Assembly: GCF_022458895.1 (NCBI RefSeq)
Contig: NZ_JAINFL010000005.1
Coordinates: 372,001-436,000, forward strand
DNA length: 64,000 bases
Direction: 5' to 3'
Origin: Roseihalotalea indica
GTDB lineage: Bacteria; Bacteroidota; Bacteroidia; Cytophagales; Cyclobacteriaceae
How positions within the stretch are numbered: the first letter of the stretch is position 1; each line of letters begins with the position of its first letter. Positions 40,977 through 48,998 of the stretch are shown piece by piece. The translations under genes and the position numbers were made by a program. The notes under the pieces are model-generated. The model did no database searches, was not told the origin of the DNA, and saw only the letters and a list, made by a program, of their open reading frames with translations.

Positions 40977-41579
40977 ATGCCTACCCATGCCTTATATCGT
41001 TCTGAATTTGGAAATCCTGAGCACGAAGATCACGTTCCCACTCTCACCGAAGCCCATGCACTTCTTGACGAGTGGGTTAAGAATGAAAGCCTGAAACGCC
41101 ATATGCGGCAGGTGTCAGCACTAATGCGCGCTTGGGCCCAGGAAAAAGAACAGTTAGATGAAACGGAGCAACAGAAATGGGAAGTAGCCGGGTTGCTACA
41201 TGATGCTGATTGGGATCAGTGGCCGGATGAACACTGCAAAAAAATCATTGAAGAGCTAGAGCGGCGGGAAGTAGCTCCCAGCATCATCCGGGCCATTGCC
41301 TCACATGGGCCTAGTTACTTTGGGGTAGACCCCCGCAGCAACATGGATAAAATGCTCTATGCCTTCGACGAACTATCCGGCTTAATTCATGCTTACTCAT
41401 TAATGCGCCCCACCGGCTACGAAGGTATGGAAGCCAAGGGAGTACGCAAGCGTTTAAAAGACAAGTCCTTTGCGGCCCAGGTCTCCCGAGACGATATCCG
41501 CGATGCCTGCGAACGAGCCGAGCTCGACCTGAATGAACTGATCACATTCATCATTCCCCACCAAGCCAACGTAGAATGA
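40977..41579 (+). CDS. HD-domain phosphohydrolase
   Basis: 200 residues from the ATG at 40977; longer frames starting in the repeat-like AT-rich leader lack protein character. The HD signature is H in KRHMRQVSALMRAW and HD in EVAGLLHDADWDQWPDEH, with the later His in IIRAIASHGPSYFG and the Asp in YAFDELSGLIHAYSLMRP. This matches the uncharacterised HDIG-like hydrolases (YfbR/predicted hydrolase group) that remove phosphate from nucleotides; the exact substrate is unknown. It is soluble. It is followed by a 333-nt gap that contains copy B of the composite repeat. Confidence 0.82.
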   Translation: MPTHALYRSEFGNPEHEDHVPTLTEAHALLDEWVKNESLKRHMRQVSALMRAWAQEKEQLDETEQQKWEVAGLLHDADWDQWPDEHCKKIIEELERREVAPSIIRAIASHGPSYFGVDPRSNMDKMLYAFDELSGLIHAYSLMRPTGYEGMEAKGVRKRLKDKSFAAQVSRDDIRDACERAELDLNELITFIIPHQANVE

Positions 41580-41594
41580 ATTATGGTAGTGCTG

Positions 41595-41905
41595 GGTGCT
41601 TGGTGTTAGGGGCGAGGAGTCGGAAAAGCGGAAGTGGAAGACCGGAGTCGGAAGTTAGTAGTGAGTGAATGAAGGTAGTTGGAGACTCTGTCGGATATAT
41701 TGTAGGAGACTTCGGAAGTTTTGGGGCTTGATATGTTTTGAGGGAATTTGTTGCTTAAACTTCCTAAATCTCTGACGAAGTCTAACTGCTGAAAGGAAAC
41801 CGATGCAGCAAAGCATGATAACTCGTAACCTGAAATTCTTAACTAAGTGTTATCAACAATCAACCGGGCGCCGCGGACAATCAAGCCATTTAACAATTGA
41901 GCAAT
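41595..41905 (+). repeat. Composite intergenic repeat, copy B
   Basis: Begins with GGTGCTTGGTGTTAGGGG (41595-41612), which matches the reverse complement of 36568-36585 in copy A (22 of 25 bases over the whole module). The hairpin core is 41708-41770 with GACTTCGGAAGTTT intact and a degenerate right arm AAACTTCCTAAATC. It continues with TAACTGCTGAAA (41782-41793) and ends with CCATTTAACAATTGAGCAAT (41886-41905). The SufS start codon lies eight bases downstream. Confidence 0.8.
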
Positions 41906-41912
41906 ACAGCAA

Positions 41913-43121
41913 TTGAACAATCCAACAGACATTAAGCAACAGTTTCCGATTTTTTCGGCACACCCGAGCCTGGTATATCTGGATAATGCCGCTACGACTC
42001 AGCGTCCCGAAACGGTCATAAAGCGTCTGGATGAATTTAATCGGCAGGAGAATGCTACCATCCGGCGAGGAGTATACCAACTGTCAGCGCAGGCAACGAG
42101 AACGTTTGATGCTGCCCGGACGGAAGTGGCTGATTTTTTTGGCGCACCCGATGCTTCCTGTATTACCTTTACGCAGGGCACGACCGAATCTATTAATATA
42201 GTGGCTCGCTCCGTTATTGGACCTATACTGAAACCGGGAGCCAATGTGGTGGTTTCGTTGATGGAACATCATGCGAATTTTATTCCCTGGCAGATGCTTT
42301 GTCAGGAAAAAGGAGCTGAATTGCGGGTAGTTCCGGTAGATGGGCGGGGTGAGCTGGAAATGAAAGATATTTCAAAGCTGATTGACCCCCAAACTGCTTG
42401 TGTTGCCATTACCCATATTTCCAATACGCTCGGCACGATTAATCCTATTGAAGAAATTATTGCGTTAGCCCACCAGCAGGAGGTTCCGGTGCTGATTGAT
42501 GCAGCCCAAAGTGCAGCGTTGTACCCAACCAATCTAGAGGAGCTTAACTGTGATTTTTGGGTATGTTCGGGACACAAGATGTTCGGCCCTTTTGGAGTAG
42601 GAGTGCTGTACGTTCATCCGCGGCATCATAACAAAGTACAGCCTTACAATTACGGAGGAGGAATCATCCGATCCGTAACCGTGGAGCGCACCGATTTTCT
42701 ACCTTACCCCTTCAACCTGGAAGCCGGTACGCCGAACGTTGCCGGAGTAGTCGGGCTGGCGGAAGCCATTCGTTTTCTGAAAACGCTGGATCGTCCGGCT
42801 ATTCTACAACACCTGAATGAGCTAACGATTTACGGGAAGGAGCAGCTTTCGGCCATTGACGGATTAACATTGTTGGGTAACCCAGCTCACTTCAGTAGTG
42901 TCTTTTCGTTTAGTATAGAAGGAATGCATCCGCATGATATTGCTACCTTTCTGAACGAGGAACAGATTGCTGTTCGGGCTGGGCAGCATTGCACCCAGCC
43001 GCTGTTAGACCATTTTGAAACACCTGCCACCGTACGGGCTTCCCTTTCGGCATACAACACGCGGGAAGACGTTGAACGATTAGTGGAGGCATTAAAAGAA
43101 ATTAAAGCATTCTGGGTATGA
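41913..43121 (+). CDS. sufS: Cysteine desulfurase SufS (group II)
   Basis: A 402-residue PLP enzyme. Residues QQFPIFSAHPSLVYLDNAATTQRP open the family pattern; PLP Lys222 is in VCSGHKMFGPFGVGVLY, and the active-site Cys360 is in VRAGQHCTQPLLDHF. Group II enzymes transfer sulfur from cysteine to SufU or SufE for Fe-S cluster assembly. The only reasonable start is a TTG at 41913: an in-frame TGA lies at 41898-41900 and no ATG follows before the conserved region. That start sits inside or next to the dispersed repeat. The gene overlaps the SufU-like gene by 4 nt. No sufB, C or D is present in the window. Confidence 0.93.
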   Translation: MNNPTDIKQQFPIFSAHPSLVYLDNAATTQRPETVIKRLDEFNRQENATIRRGVYQLSAQATRTFDAARTEVADFFGAPDASCITFTQGTTESINIVARSVIGPILKPGANVVVSLMEHHANFIPWQMLCQEKGAELRVVPVDGRGELEMKDISKLIDPQTACVAITHISNTLGTINPIEEIIALAHQQEVPVLIDAAQSAALYPTNLEELNCDFWVCSGHKMFGPFGVGVLYVHPRHHNKVQPYNYGGGIIRSVTVERTDFLPYPFNLEAGTPNVAGVVGLAEAIRFLKTLDRPAILQHLNELTIYGKEQLSAIDGLTLLGNPAHFSSVFSFSIEGMHPHDIATFLNEEQIAVRAGQHCTQPLLDHFETPATVRASLSAYNTREDVERLVEALKEIKAFWV

Positions 43122-43534
43122 CTAAAGACGAACTGAAGCAGCTCTTCAAAGAGAAAATTCTGCCCCATCATCATCACCCGTATCACTTTGAGAAGGTTGC
43201 AAATCCTACGCATGAAGTGCTGGCCTATAATCCCTTCTGCGGCGATAAATTTACGTTGCAGTTAAGAGGTGAGGGCAAAACGATTGATCAGGGGTACTTT
43301 CAGGGCTTTGGCTGCGCCATCTCCAAAGCTTCAACGTCTATGCTATTAAAAAGGGTAGAAGGGAAGAGCGAAAAAGAGATTATTGAGTACTGTCAGCAGT
43401 TTCTGGAATATCTGGCTGAGGAAATCCCTATGAACGATGAAGAACTACAAATTCTAGCTGAACTTAAAAAGTTTGACGGACGGGTAGACTGCATTACGCT
43501 TCCCTGGAAAGCACTGGTAGAATACCTAGAATAA
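43118..43534 (+). CDS. sufU: SufU-type Fe-S sulfurtransferase/scaffold
   Basis: A 138-residue IscU-fold protein. The zinc/sulfur ligands align with Bacillus SufU: Cys41 and Asp43 in NPFCGDKFTLQL, Cys66 in GFGCAISKASTSML, Cys125 in GRVDCITLPWKALVEYL. The long segment between the second and third Cys is typical of SufU rather than IscU or SufE. It accepts persulfide sulfur from SufS. The ATGA overlap shows coupling. The unusual HHHH at 18-21 may add a metal site. Copy C of the hairpin element starts 34 nt after its stop and may help end the transcript. Confidence 0.9.
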   Translation: MTKDELKQLFKEKILPHHHHPYHFEKVANPTHEVLAYNPFCGDKFTLQLRGEGKTIDQGYFQGFGCAISKASTSMLLKRVEGKSEKEIIEYCQQFLEYLAEEIPMNDEELQILAELKKFDGRVDCITLPWKALVEYLE

Positions 43535-43568
43535 AGAGAAGGGTAAATAAATTAAAAGCTTGGACGAA

Positions 43569-43780
43569 GACTTCGGAAGTTTTGGATCATGAAAAGTTCT
43601 GGCTGCTTTGTCTCTTTAAACTTCCGAAGTCTCACTGCTAATGAGTGGAGAGGGGAGTCGGAAAGCCGAGACTGGAGTTGGAAGTTCGAGGTCTGGAAAA
43701 CTCGTGATTGTTCCACAGGAGCTCTCCTACACCGGCAATAAACACTCAACAATTTGGCAATTGAACAATAGAGCTATTTA
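43569..43780 (+). repeat. Composite intergenic repeat, copy C
   Basis: The hairpin core is 43569-43631 (63 bp) with perfect 14-bp arms GACTTCGGAAGTTT and AAACTTCCGAAGTC. The interior differs from A and B. It is followed by CACTGCTAATGAG and GGGGAGTCGGAAAG (43655-43668), akin to AGGAGTCGGAAAAG at 41614-41627, and by AATTGAACAATAGAGC (43757-43772), akin to AATTGAGCAATACAGC at 41895-41910. The PadR gene follows. Confidence 0.75.
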
Positions 43781-43836
43781 ACAATCATTTGCAATTCTGA
43801 ATATTTGTTTTACATTTATGATGATAATGATTTGTT

Positions 43837-44175
43837 ATGAAGGGAGCATACTTAGGGGAGTTTGAAGAGTTGGTGTTGTTAATCACTGGAATGTTGTATG
43901 AGCAGGCCTATGGGGTAAGCATTGCCCAGGCAATAGAAGAGCAAACGAACCGTTCGGTTTCCTTATCTGCTGTACATACTGCACTGTATAGGTTAGAGGA
44001 GAAAGGATACGTAACATCCTCGGTGGGCGGTGCTACGCAGGAGAGGGGAGGAAGGCGTAAACGCATCTACGTCATTACAGCAGTGGGAACATCAGCACTC
44101 AATGAAGTACGGCTGATGCGTAATCGCTTATGGGATATGATTCCGGGAGCATCATTAAACAGCGGGTCGGCATGA
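43837..44175 (+). CDS. PadR-family transcriptional regulator
   Basis: A 112-residue winged-helix protein of the PadR family. LGEFEELVLLITGMLYEQAYGVSIAQAIEEQTNRSVSLSAVHTALYRLEEKGYVTSSVGGATQERGGRRKRIYVITAVGTSALNEVRLMRNRLWDMI contains the Y-G-I motif, the recognition helix and the basic wing RGGRRKR. It overlaps the permease gene by 4 nt. Throughout Bacteroidota and Acidobacteria this kind of PadR gene is paired with FtsX/MacB-like permeases, so it probably controls that operon. Confidence 0.88.
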   Translation: MKGAYLGEFEELVLLITGMLYEQAYGVSIAQAIEEQTNRSVSLSAVHTALYRLEEKGYVTSSVGGATQERGGRRKRIYVITAVGTSALNEVRLMRNRLWDMIPGASLNSGSA

Positions 44176-46811
44176 AGCCAAAGGAACAACCACCTCGTTG
44201 GGCCAATCGCTTTTTACGCTGGTATTGCCCGGTTTTGCTGTTGGAAGAGATTGAAGGAGATCTGTACGAGAATTTTTACCGGAACCTGAAGCGAAAAGGC
44301 GTTCGTTCGGCTCGTCGGCGCTATATAATTGATACTATTCGATTTTGTAATCCGGTTACGTTCCGCCGGGCCAAAGCACGACGACCCTATTATTCATCTT
44401 CCATCAATACCACCATCATGTTACGTAGTTTTTTTATCGCTGCTATTCGCAATCTCCGTAAAAACCGAGCTTACACGACTATTAACGTGCTGGGGCTAGC
44501 CGTAGGGATTGCCTGCTGTATGATCATTTTCGTGATTGTCCGTTACGAGACCTCTTTTGATGATTACCACAGTAAGGCCGAACGTATCTACCGGGTGAAT
44601 CTGAACCAGCAGACATCCGATGGAAGAATGCTGAGTGGGAATAATTATTCTCCCTTAGCGGAAGCAGTTCGGGATGAGGTAACCGGACTGGAGGCGGTTA
44701 CTGGAGTGTTTTGTCTGCAAATCTACCAGATCAATAAAGAAGATGCAGTGTTTGAGGACAAATACGCCTTCTTTGTTGATCAGTATTACTTTGATGTATT
44801 CGACGGAGTGTGGATAGTCGGGAACGAAGAAAGAGCCCTGAAGGCACCTAATACGGTGGTAGTAACCGATGCGTTTGCCCGTAAATTCCTGGGCGGGATC
44901 GATAAAGCAATGGGCAGTACCTTTATGTTGGAAAACCGGGTCAGCCTTACCGTGACGGGTATTGTTCAGCAACCGCCTACCAATACGGATCATCCCTATA
45001 CGATGCTCATTTCGTATCCCACCCTGGCTGAGTTTGTGCCGGAGAGTGAAGATAACTGGGAAACGGTGGGCGGCGGAGCAACCTACGTGGTGTTTCGAGA
45101 AGAAACCCGGCCCGATCAAATCTATCCTCAATTCAATCACATTATCCAAACGTTCCTGCTGGAAGACCTGGCTAAAAACACCGACTTTTATCTAATGCCG
45201 CTGAACGATAATCATGACCGAAACTACGATTACACTAGTTTTACGTATGATTTTCCGATGCCGATTATGATTATCATGTCAATCGTGGTGGGTATGATCG
45301 CTTTTATTGCCTGTATCAACTTTATTAATCTGGCTACAGCCCAATCACTAAAGCGGGCGAAAGAAGTAGGTATCCGCAAAACGATGGGTAGTAGCCGCAT
45401 CCAACTGATTATCCAATACATGAGTGAAGCCCTGGTAATTACGCTACTAGCGGTGGTAGTGGCGTTGGCACTGGCTAAGGTTGGAATGCTGCGGATAAAC
45501 GCCCAGTACGGAGGAAACTATCTGCAATTCGATTTCATAAAAGAACCTTCCGTTATCCTGTTTTTAGCAGGGGTTACCCTGCTGATCACCTTATTAGCCG
45601 GCTTTTATCCGGCCTTTGTGCTGTCAGGCTATCGGCCGGTATGGGCACTTTCCTCCCAGCGGTTTACTGGGAAAGGGAAAAGGTTTACACTCAGAAAGGG
45701 ATTAGTGGTTACCCAGTTTGTCGGTGCCCAGCTACTGATACTGGTCACGTTTATCATGATCCATCAGATTAATCATTTTCGGGAGCGTCCACTCGGTTTT
45801 GATCCGGAAGAGGTCGTGGTGCTACCTTATCTGCTGGACAATGACGATGGACAGTATACCAAGTTAAATCATGCTCTAGCGCAAGTTCCAGGTATCATCA
45901 GTCAAACCTTTGCATCCGGGCCGGCAGGACCGACCTCGTCGGTACAGAGCAGTGAGTTTTATGGGGAGAAAGGAAAAGCGTATGCCCAACGAGGATTACT
46001 CAACTACGGTGATGCGGAATATCTCAATACGTTTGACCTGGAATTGTTAGCCGGAAGCAACTTCCCATTAGGACAAATACATGCGTCTTCGGAAGTGCTG
46101 GTAAATGAAATATTGGCCACAACACTAGGCTTTGAAAGTCCTGAAGCCGCGATTGGAGCCATTTATACCGTACAGGATCAGGAAGTGAAAATTCGGGGAG
46201 TGTTCGAAGACTATTTTACCCGCCCTATGAGCACTAAGGTTGATCCGGTCACGCTGCAATTTGATCCCGAGCAGGTAACAGGTGTAGTCATGAAAATTTC
46301 TACTGACAATGTGCCGGAAACTCTGGCTGGGGTTGAGAACGCCTGGAAAAGTATTTATCCTAATTACCTGTGCCGGTACCGATTTTTGGACGAGTTGCTT
46401 AACCGTCAGTACGGGGAATTTAACGACATTTTCTCGTTTCTGGGAACCGCTTCTTTTCTTGCCATTTTCATCGGCTGTCTGGGTTTATACGGTCTGGTTT
46501 CCTTTATGGCGGTGCAACGCACTAAAGAGATAGGCATCCGCAAAGTGTTAGGAGCTACGGTATCCAATATCATGGTCATGTTTACCAAAGAATTATTGTT
46601 ACTTATCGTCGTAGCCTTCGTCATTGCCGCACCGTCGGGTTATTTCCTGGGGCAGTTGTTTCTGATAGAGTTACCCGAGCGGGTCGATCCTCACTTCAGC
46701 TTATTTGCCCTAACTTTGGTTGCATCTGTGGGAATAGCTTTGCTCACCGTGTGCTACCGATCATTCCGAGCAGCTGTCCAGAACCCGATTCATAGTCTGA
46801 GAGATGAATAA
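44172..46811 (+). CDS. MacB/FtsX-like ABC transporter permease
   Basis: 879 residues from the ATG at 44172, which overlaps the PadR stop (ATGA). The first about 85 residues are the permease-prefix domain (PPRWANRFLRWYCPVLLLEEIEGDLYENFYRNLKRKGVRSARRRYIIDTIRF). The MacB-PCD/FtsX architecture follows: NRAYTTINVLGLAVGIACCMIIFVIVRYETSFDDYHSKAERIYRV, an extracytoplasmic domain, a TM trio including MPIMIIMSIVVGMIAFIACINFINLATAQSLKRAKEVGIRKTMGSSR, then a second periplasmic region and a second TM trio (FLAIFIGCLGLYGLVSFMAVQRTKEIGIRKVLGATV, LLLIVVAFVIAAPSGYFLG). There is no ATPase gene beside it. Related proteins take part in drug or lipoprotein export or in envelope stress signalling; its substrate is not clear. 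Confidence 0.88.
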   Translation: MKPKEQPPRWANRFLRWYCPVLLLEEIEGDLYENFYRNLKRKGVRSARRRYIIDTIRFCNPVTFRRAKARRPYYSSSINTTIMLRSFFIAAIRNLRKNRAYTTINVLGLAVGIACCMIIFVIVRYETSFDDYHSKAERIYRVNLNQQTSDGRMLSGNNYSPLAEAVRDEVTGLEAVTGVFCLQIYQINKEDAVFEDKYAFFVDQYYFDVFDGVWIVGNEERALKAPNTVVVTDAFARKFLGGIDKAMGSTFMLENRVSLTVTGIVQQPPTNTDHPYTMLISYPTLAEFVPESEDNWETVGGGATYVVFREETRPDQIYPQFNHIIQTFLLEDLAKNTDFYLMPLNDNHDRNYDYTSFTYDFPMPIMIIMSIVVGMIAFIACINFINLATAQSLKRAKEVGIRKTMGSSRIQLIIQYMSEALVITLLAVVVALALAKVGMLRINAQYGGNYLQFDFIKEPSVILFLAGVTLLITLLAGFYPAFVLSGYRPVWALSSQRFTGKGKRFTLRKGLVVTQFVGAQLLILVTFIMIHQINHFRERPLGFDPEEVVVLPYLLDNDDGQYTKLNHALAQVPGIISQTFASGPAGPTSSVQSSEFYGEKGKAYAQRGLLNYGDAEYLNTFDLELLAGSNFPLGQIHASSEVLVNEILATTLGFESPEAAIGAIYTVQDQEVKIRGVFEDYFTRPMSTKVDPVTLQFDPEQVTGVVMKISTDNVPETLAGVENAWKSIYPNYLCRYRFLDELLNRQYGEFNDIFSFLGTASFLAIFIGCLGLYGLVSFMAVQRTKEIGIRKVLGATVSNIMVMFTKELLLLIVVAFVIAAPSGYFLGQLFLIELPERVDPHFSLFALTLVASVGIALLTVCYRSFRAAVQNPIHSLRDE

Positions 46812-46814
46812 AGT

Positions 46815-47354
46815 ATGAAAAACAGAATTCGTATCTCATTAGGGTATTATTTTCCTTTTCTCATGAATCTGGCTGCGGTATTGGTCTGCCTTGCGGGTAT
46901 TGCTTTGCTGTTCGTTAAGCCGCAGATCGGAGCGCCACTGCTTATACTCGGGGCCATTGTGATTACAGCTCGCTATCGTCTGGAGGTTAATTTAACCAAT
47001 CGCAGCTATCATGATTACCTGTGGGTAGCTGGCTTTAAAAGTGGCGAAAGAGGGACTTTTAACCACATTGAGTGCCTGTATCTCAATGAATCAAAATATA
47101 GTCAGCAGGTTCATTCTCGGGCCAGTACCATGACCCGCTATGGAACCGAATACAATGGGTACATCAAGTTTGACACCGACGAAGTGCATCTTCTCTCAGA
47201 TGACAGCAAGAGAAAGGTTTTGAAGAAGCTAGAGAAACTTAGTGAAAAGCTACGTTCGAATGTCGTATTAAGCACCAATATTACCATTAATGCCGAGGTG
47301 CTCGATTACACCAAAGAACCAGAAAATTCAACTTTATCGGATACTACAAATTAA
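46815..47354 (+). CDS. Two-TM protein with PH-like C-terminal domain
   Basis: A 179-residue protein starting 3 nt after the permease stop, so it is the third gene of the PadR operon. Two TM helices (PFLMNLAAVLVCLAGIALLFV and GAPLLILGAIVITARY) form a hairpin, followed by a beta-rich domain (RLEVNLTNRSYHDYLWVAGFKSGERGTFNHIECLYLN, NGYIKFDTDEVHLLSDDSKRKVLKKLEKLSEKLRSNVVL) with the outline of a bacterial PH domain. It could be an accessory subunit of the permease. No known family name is applied. Confidence 0.65.
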   Translation: MKNRIRISLGYYFPFLMNLAAVLVCLAGIALLFVKPQIGAPLLILGAIVITARYRLEVNLTNRSYHDYLWVAGFKSGERGTFNHIECLYLNESKYSQQVHSRASTMTRYGTEYNGYIKFDTDEVHLLSDDSKRKVLKKLEKLSEKLRSNVVLSTNITINAEVLDYTKEPENSTLSDTTN

Positions 47355-47437
47355 CCCTTGCCAGGTAAGTGAGAACAGAGAGGTAGTGACCAATAACCAG
47401 CACAGCAACCGCAATCAACAATAGAGCAATCACCCCA

Positions 47438-48466
47438 TCACTGATACTGATTTTTTACCGCAACGACTGCTCCCATCACACTCAACGCTATCTCCTTCGC
47501 CGATTTTGCATGAATGTCCACTCCAATCGGAGACTGGATTCGGCTAATTAATGCCTCTGAAATACCTTTTTCGGTAAGGCGCTGTATGCGTTTGGTGTGA
47601 GTTTTACGGCTACCCAGGGCACCAACATAAGCAACATCAGAGGGCAGCAGAATCTCCAAGGCATTATCATCAATCTTGGGGTCGTGCGATAGGATAGCAC
47701 AGAAAGTATAAGCATCTAATGGAAAGTCTTTCAGTACTTCCGAAGGATAGGCTTCAATCAGCTCATCAGGAGCAACCTGAAACTGGGTTCTTTGAGCAAA
47801 CGCCCCCCGGGGGTCAATAACAATGGTGCGGAAGCCGAAAAGGTGCCCTAGCTCCACCAAGTCGGCGGTAATGTGGGCGGCGCCTACAATCAGCAGTTGG
47901 GGTTTGCGGGGAAATAGGTGGACAAAATAACGTTGCCCTTTGACCTCTATACTACGATGAGTGCGCTGCTGGTAAGCTTGCTTAGCTTCTTCAATAATTT
48001 CTGAGGAGACGGGATCGCCTAGCGTTGAACCATCTTCAAGGATCAGGGTATTCTGTGGTATTCCATCTTCAATGCGGGTCACCCAGCTACAGGGTTGGTC
48101 CTGCTTCAGCGCCTGCAAAAAAGAGGGCCAGAACGATGGCTGAGAAGGATTGCCGGGATTGATTGTCTGCAAAAACACCTCAACCCGACCCCCGCAGCTA
48201 AGACCAACGTTCCAGGCTTCATCATCAGACACGCCGTATTCCAGCAGTTTTGCTTTCCCTTCCGCTAATACCTCCTGAGAAGCCTTAACAACGGATCCTT
48301 CTACACAACCACCGCTGACTGAGCCTACCATGTTCCCGGCATCATCAATGAGCAGGCAAGAGCCGGCCAGGCGGGGAGAGGAACCCCAGGTATGTATAAC
48401 GCGAGCCAGAGCAAAGGGCTTTTGCGCCTGATTCCAGTTTTCTAGGGTGCTTATGTACTCTTTCAT
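47438..48466 (-). CDS. XdhC-family molybdenum enzyme maturation factor
   Basis: 342 residues from the ATG at 48466; an upstream in-frame frame extends to 48529 but adds no conserved residues. The N-terminal XdhC domain shows FALARVIHTWGSSPRLAGSCLLIDDAGNMVGSVSGGCVEGSVV and GLSCGGRVEVFLQ, with the C-rich loop that binds molybdenum cofactor. The C-terminal Rossmann domain shows LLIVGAAHITADLVELGHLFGFRTIVIDPRGAFA and YVGALGSRKTHTKRI. XdhC proteins bind Mo-cofactor and insert the sulfido ligand into xanthine dehydrogenase or aldehyde oxidase-type enzymes. No such enzyme is in the window. Divergent from the ThiS/MoaD-like gene. Confidence 0.9.
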   Translation of the reverse strand: MKEYISTLENWNQAQKPFALARVIHTWGSSPRLAGSCLLIDDAGNMVGSVSGGCVEGSVVKASQEVLAEGKAKLLEYGVSDDEAWNVGLSCGGRVEVFLQTINPGNPSQPSFWPSFLQALKQDQPCSWVTRIEDGIPQNTLILEDGSTLGDPVSSEIIEEAKQAYQQRTHRSIEVKGQRYFVHLFPRKPQLLIVGAAHITADLVELGHLFGFRTIVIDPRGAFAQRTQFQVAPDELIEAYPSEVLKDFPLDAYTFCAILSHDPKIDDNALEILLPSDVAYVGALGSRKTHTKRIQRLTEKGISEALISRIQSPIGVDIHAKSAKEIALSVMGAVVAVKNQYQ

Positions 48467-48717
48467 CGGAAACTTTTTATCTTGAGTGCTGTTGGGGATA
48501 AATATAGTGAGTTGGATGAGAATGAACATCTTTTATGGCGGTCTGGCCATCTGAGGGCGTAGTTCTTTATTCATCCTTTCTTGATTCTCTATAAAACGTA
48601 AAGTGTTGGTAGTACAATTTGTTTGACAAAGCGTTGAACCGACACGAAGATTTGATAAATTAATTGAGTGATACGGCTAATGGCTCGTCCCGCGCCTCTT
48701 GTAGATATAATTTGTAT

Positions 48718-48990
48718 ATGCCTAACGTAAAATTCACTTCCGCCCTTAAGCGATTTTATCCTGATTTGCAGGATACAGTAGTAGAGGGGCAGACGGTTTC
48801 GGACCTATTAGAACACATTAATAATACCTATCCGGGTATTCGGCAATATTTGATAGATGAAGATGGAAGCCTGCGTCAGCACGTGAATATCTTTATTGAT
48901 GAAGAACTCATTCACGATCGGAGTAACCTGACAGATGCCATTGATACAGCCAATGAGGTACTAATCTATCAAGCTTTATCAGGCGGTTAA
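48718..48990 (+). CDS. MoaD/ThiS-like ubiquitin-fold sulfur carrier
   Basis: 90 residues from the ATG at 48718. The fold is the beta-grasp of MoaD/ThiS: VKFTSALKRFYPDLQDTVVEGQTVSDLLEHINNTYPGIRQYLIDEDGSLRQHVNIFIDEELI, NEVLIYQALSGG. The C-terminal Gly-Gly (89-90) is intact and is normally adenylated and thiocarboxylated by an E1-like partner. A longer frame upstream (from 48664) adds residues without conservation. The stop is 8 nt before the start of a BNR propeller protein, so the two form an operon. TATAATTTG just before the ATG is close to, but not exactly, a -7 box. The sulfur acceptor is not known. Confidence 0.85.
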   Translation: MPNVKFTSALKRFYPDLQDTVVEGQTVSDLLEHINNTYPGIRQYLIDEDGSLRQHVNIFIDEELIHDRSNLTDAIDTANEVLIYQALSGG

Positions 48991-48998
48991 GTAAGAAT

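Noticed and set aside
43118..43534. Annotation as SufE
   Set aside because: The Cys41/Asp43, Cys66 and Cys125 pattern belongs to the IscU/SufU fold; SufE has a single Cys and a different fold.
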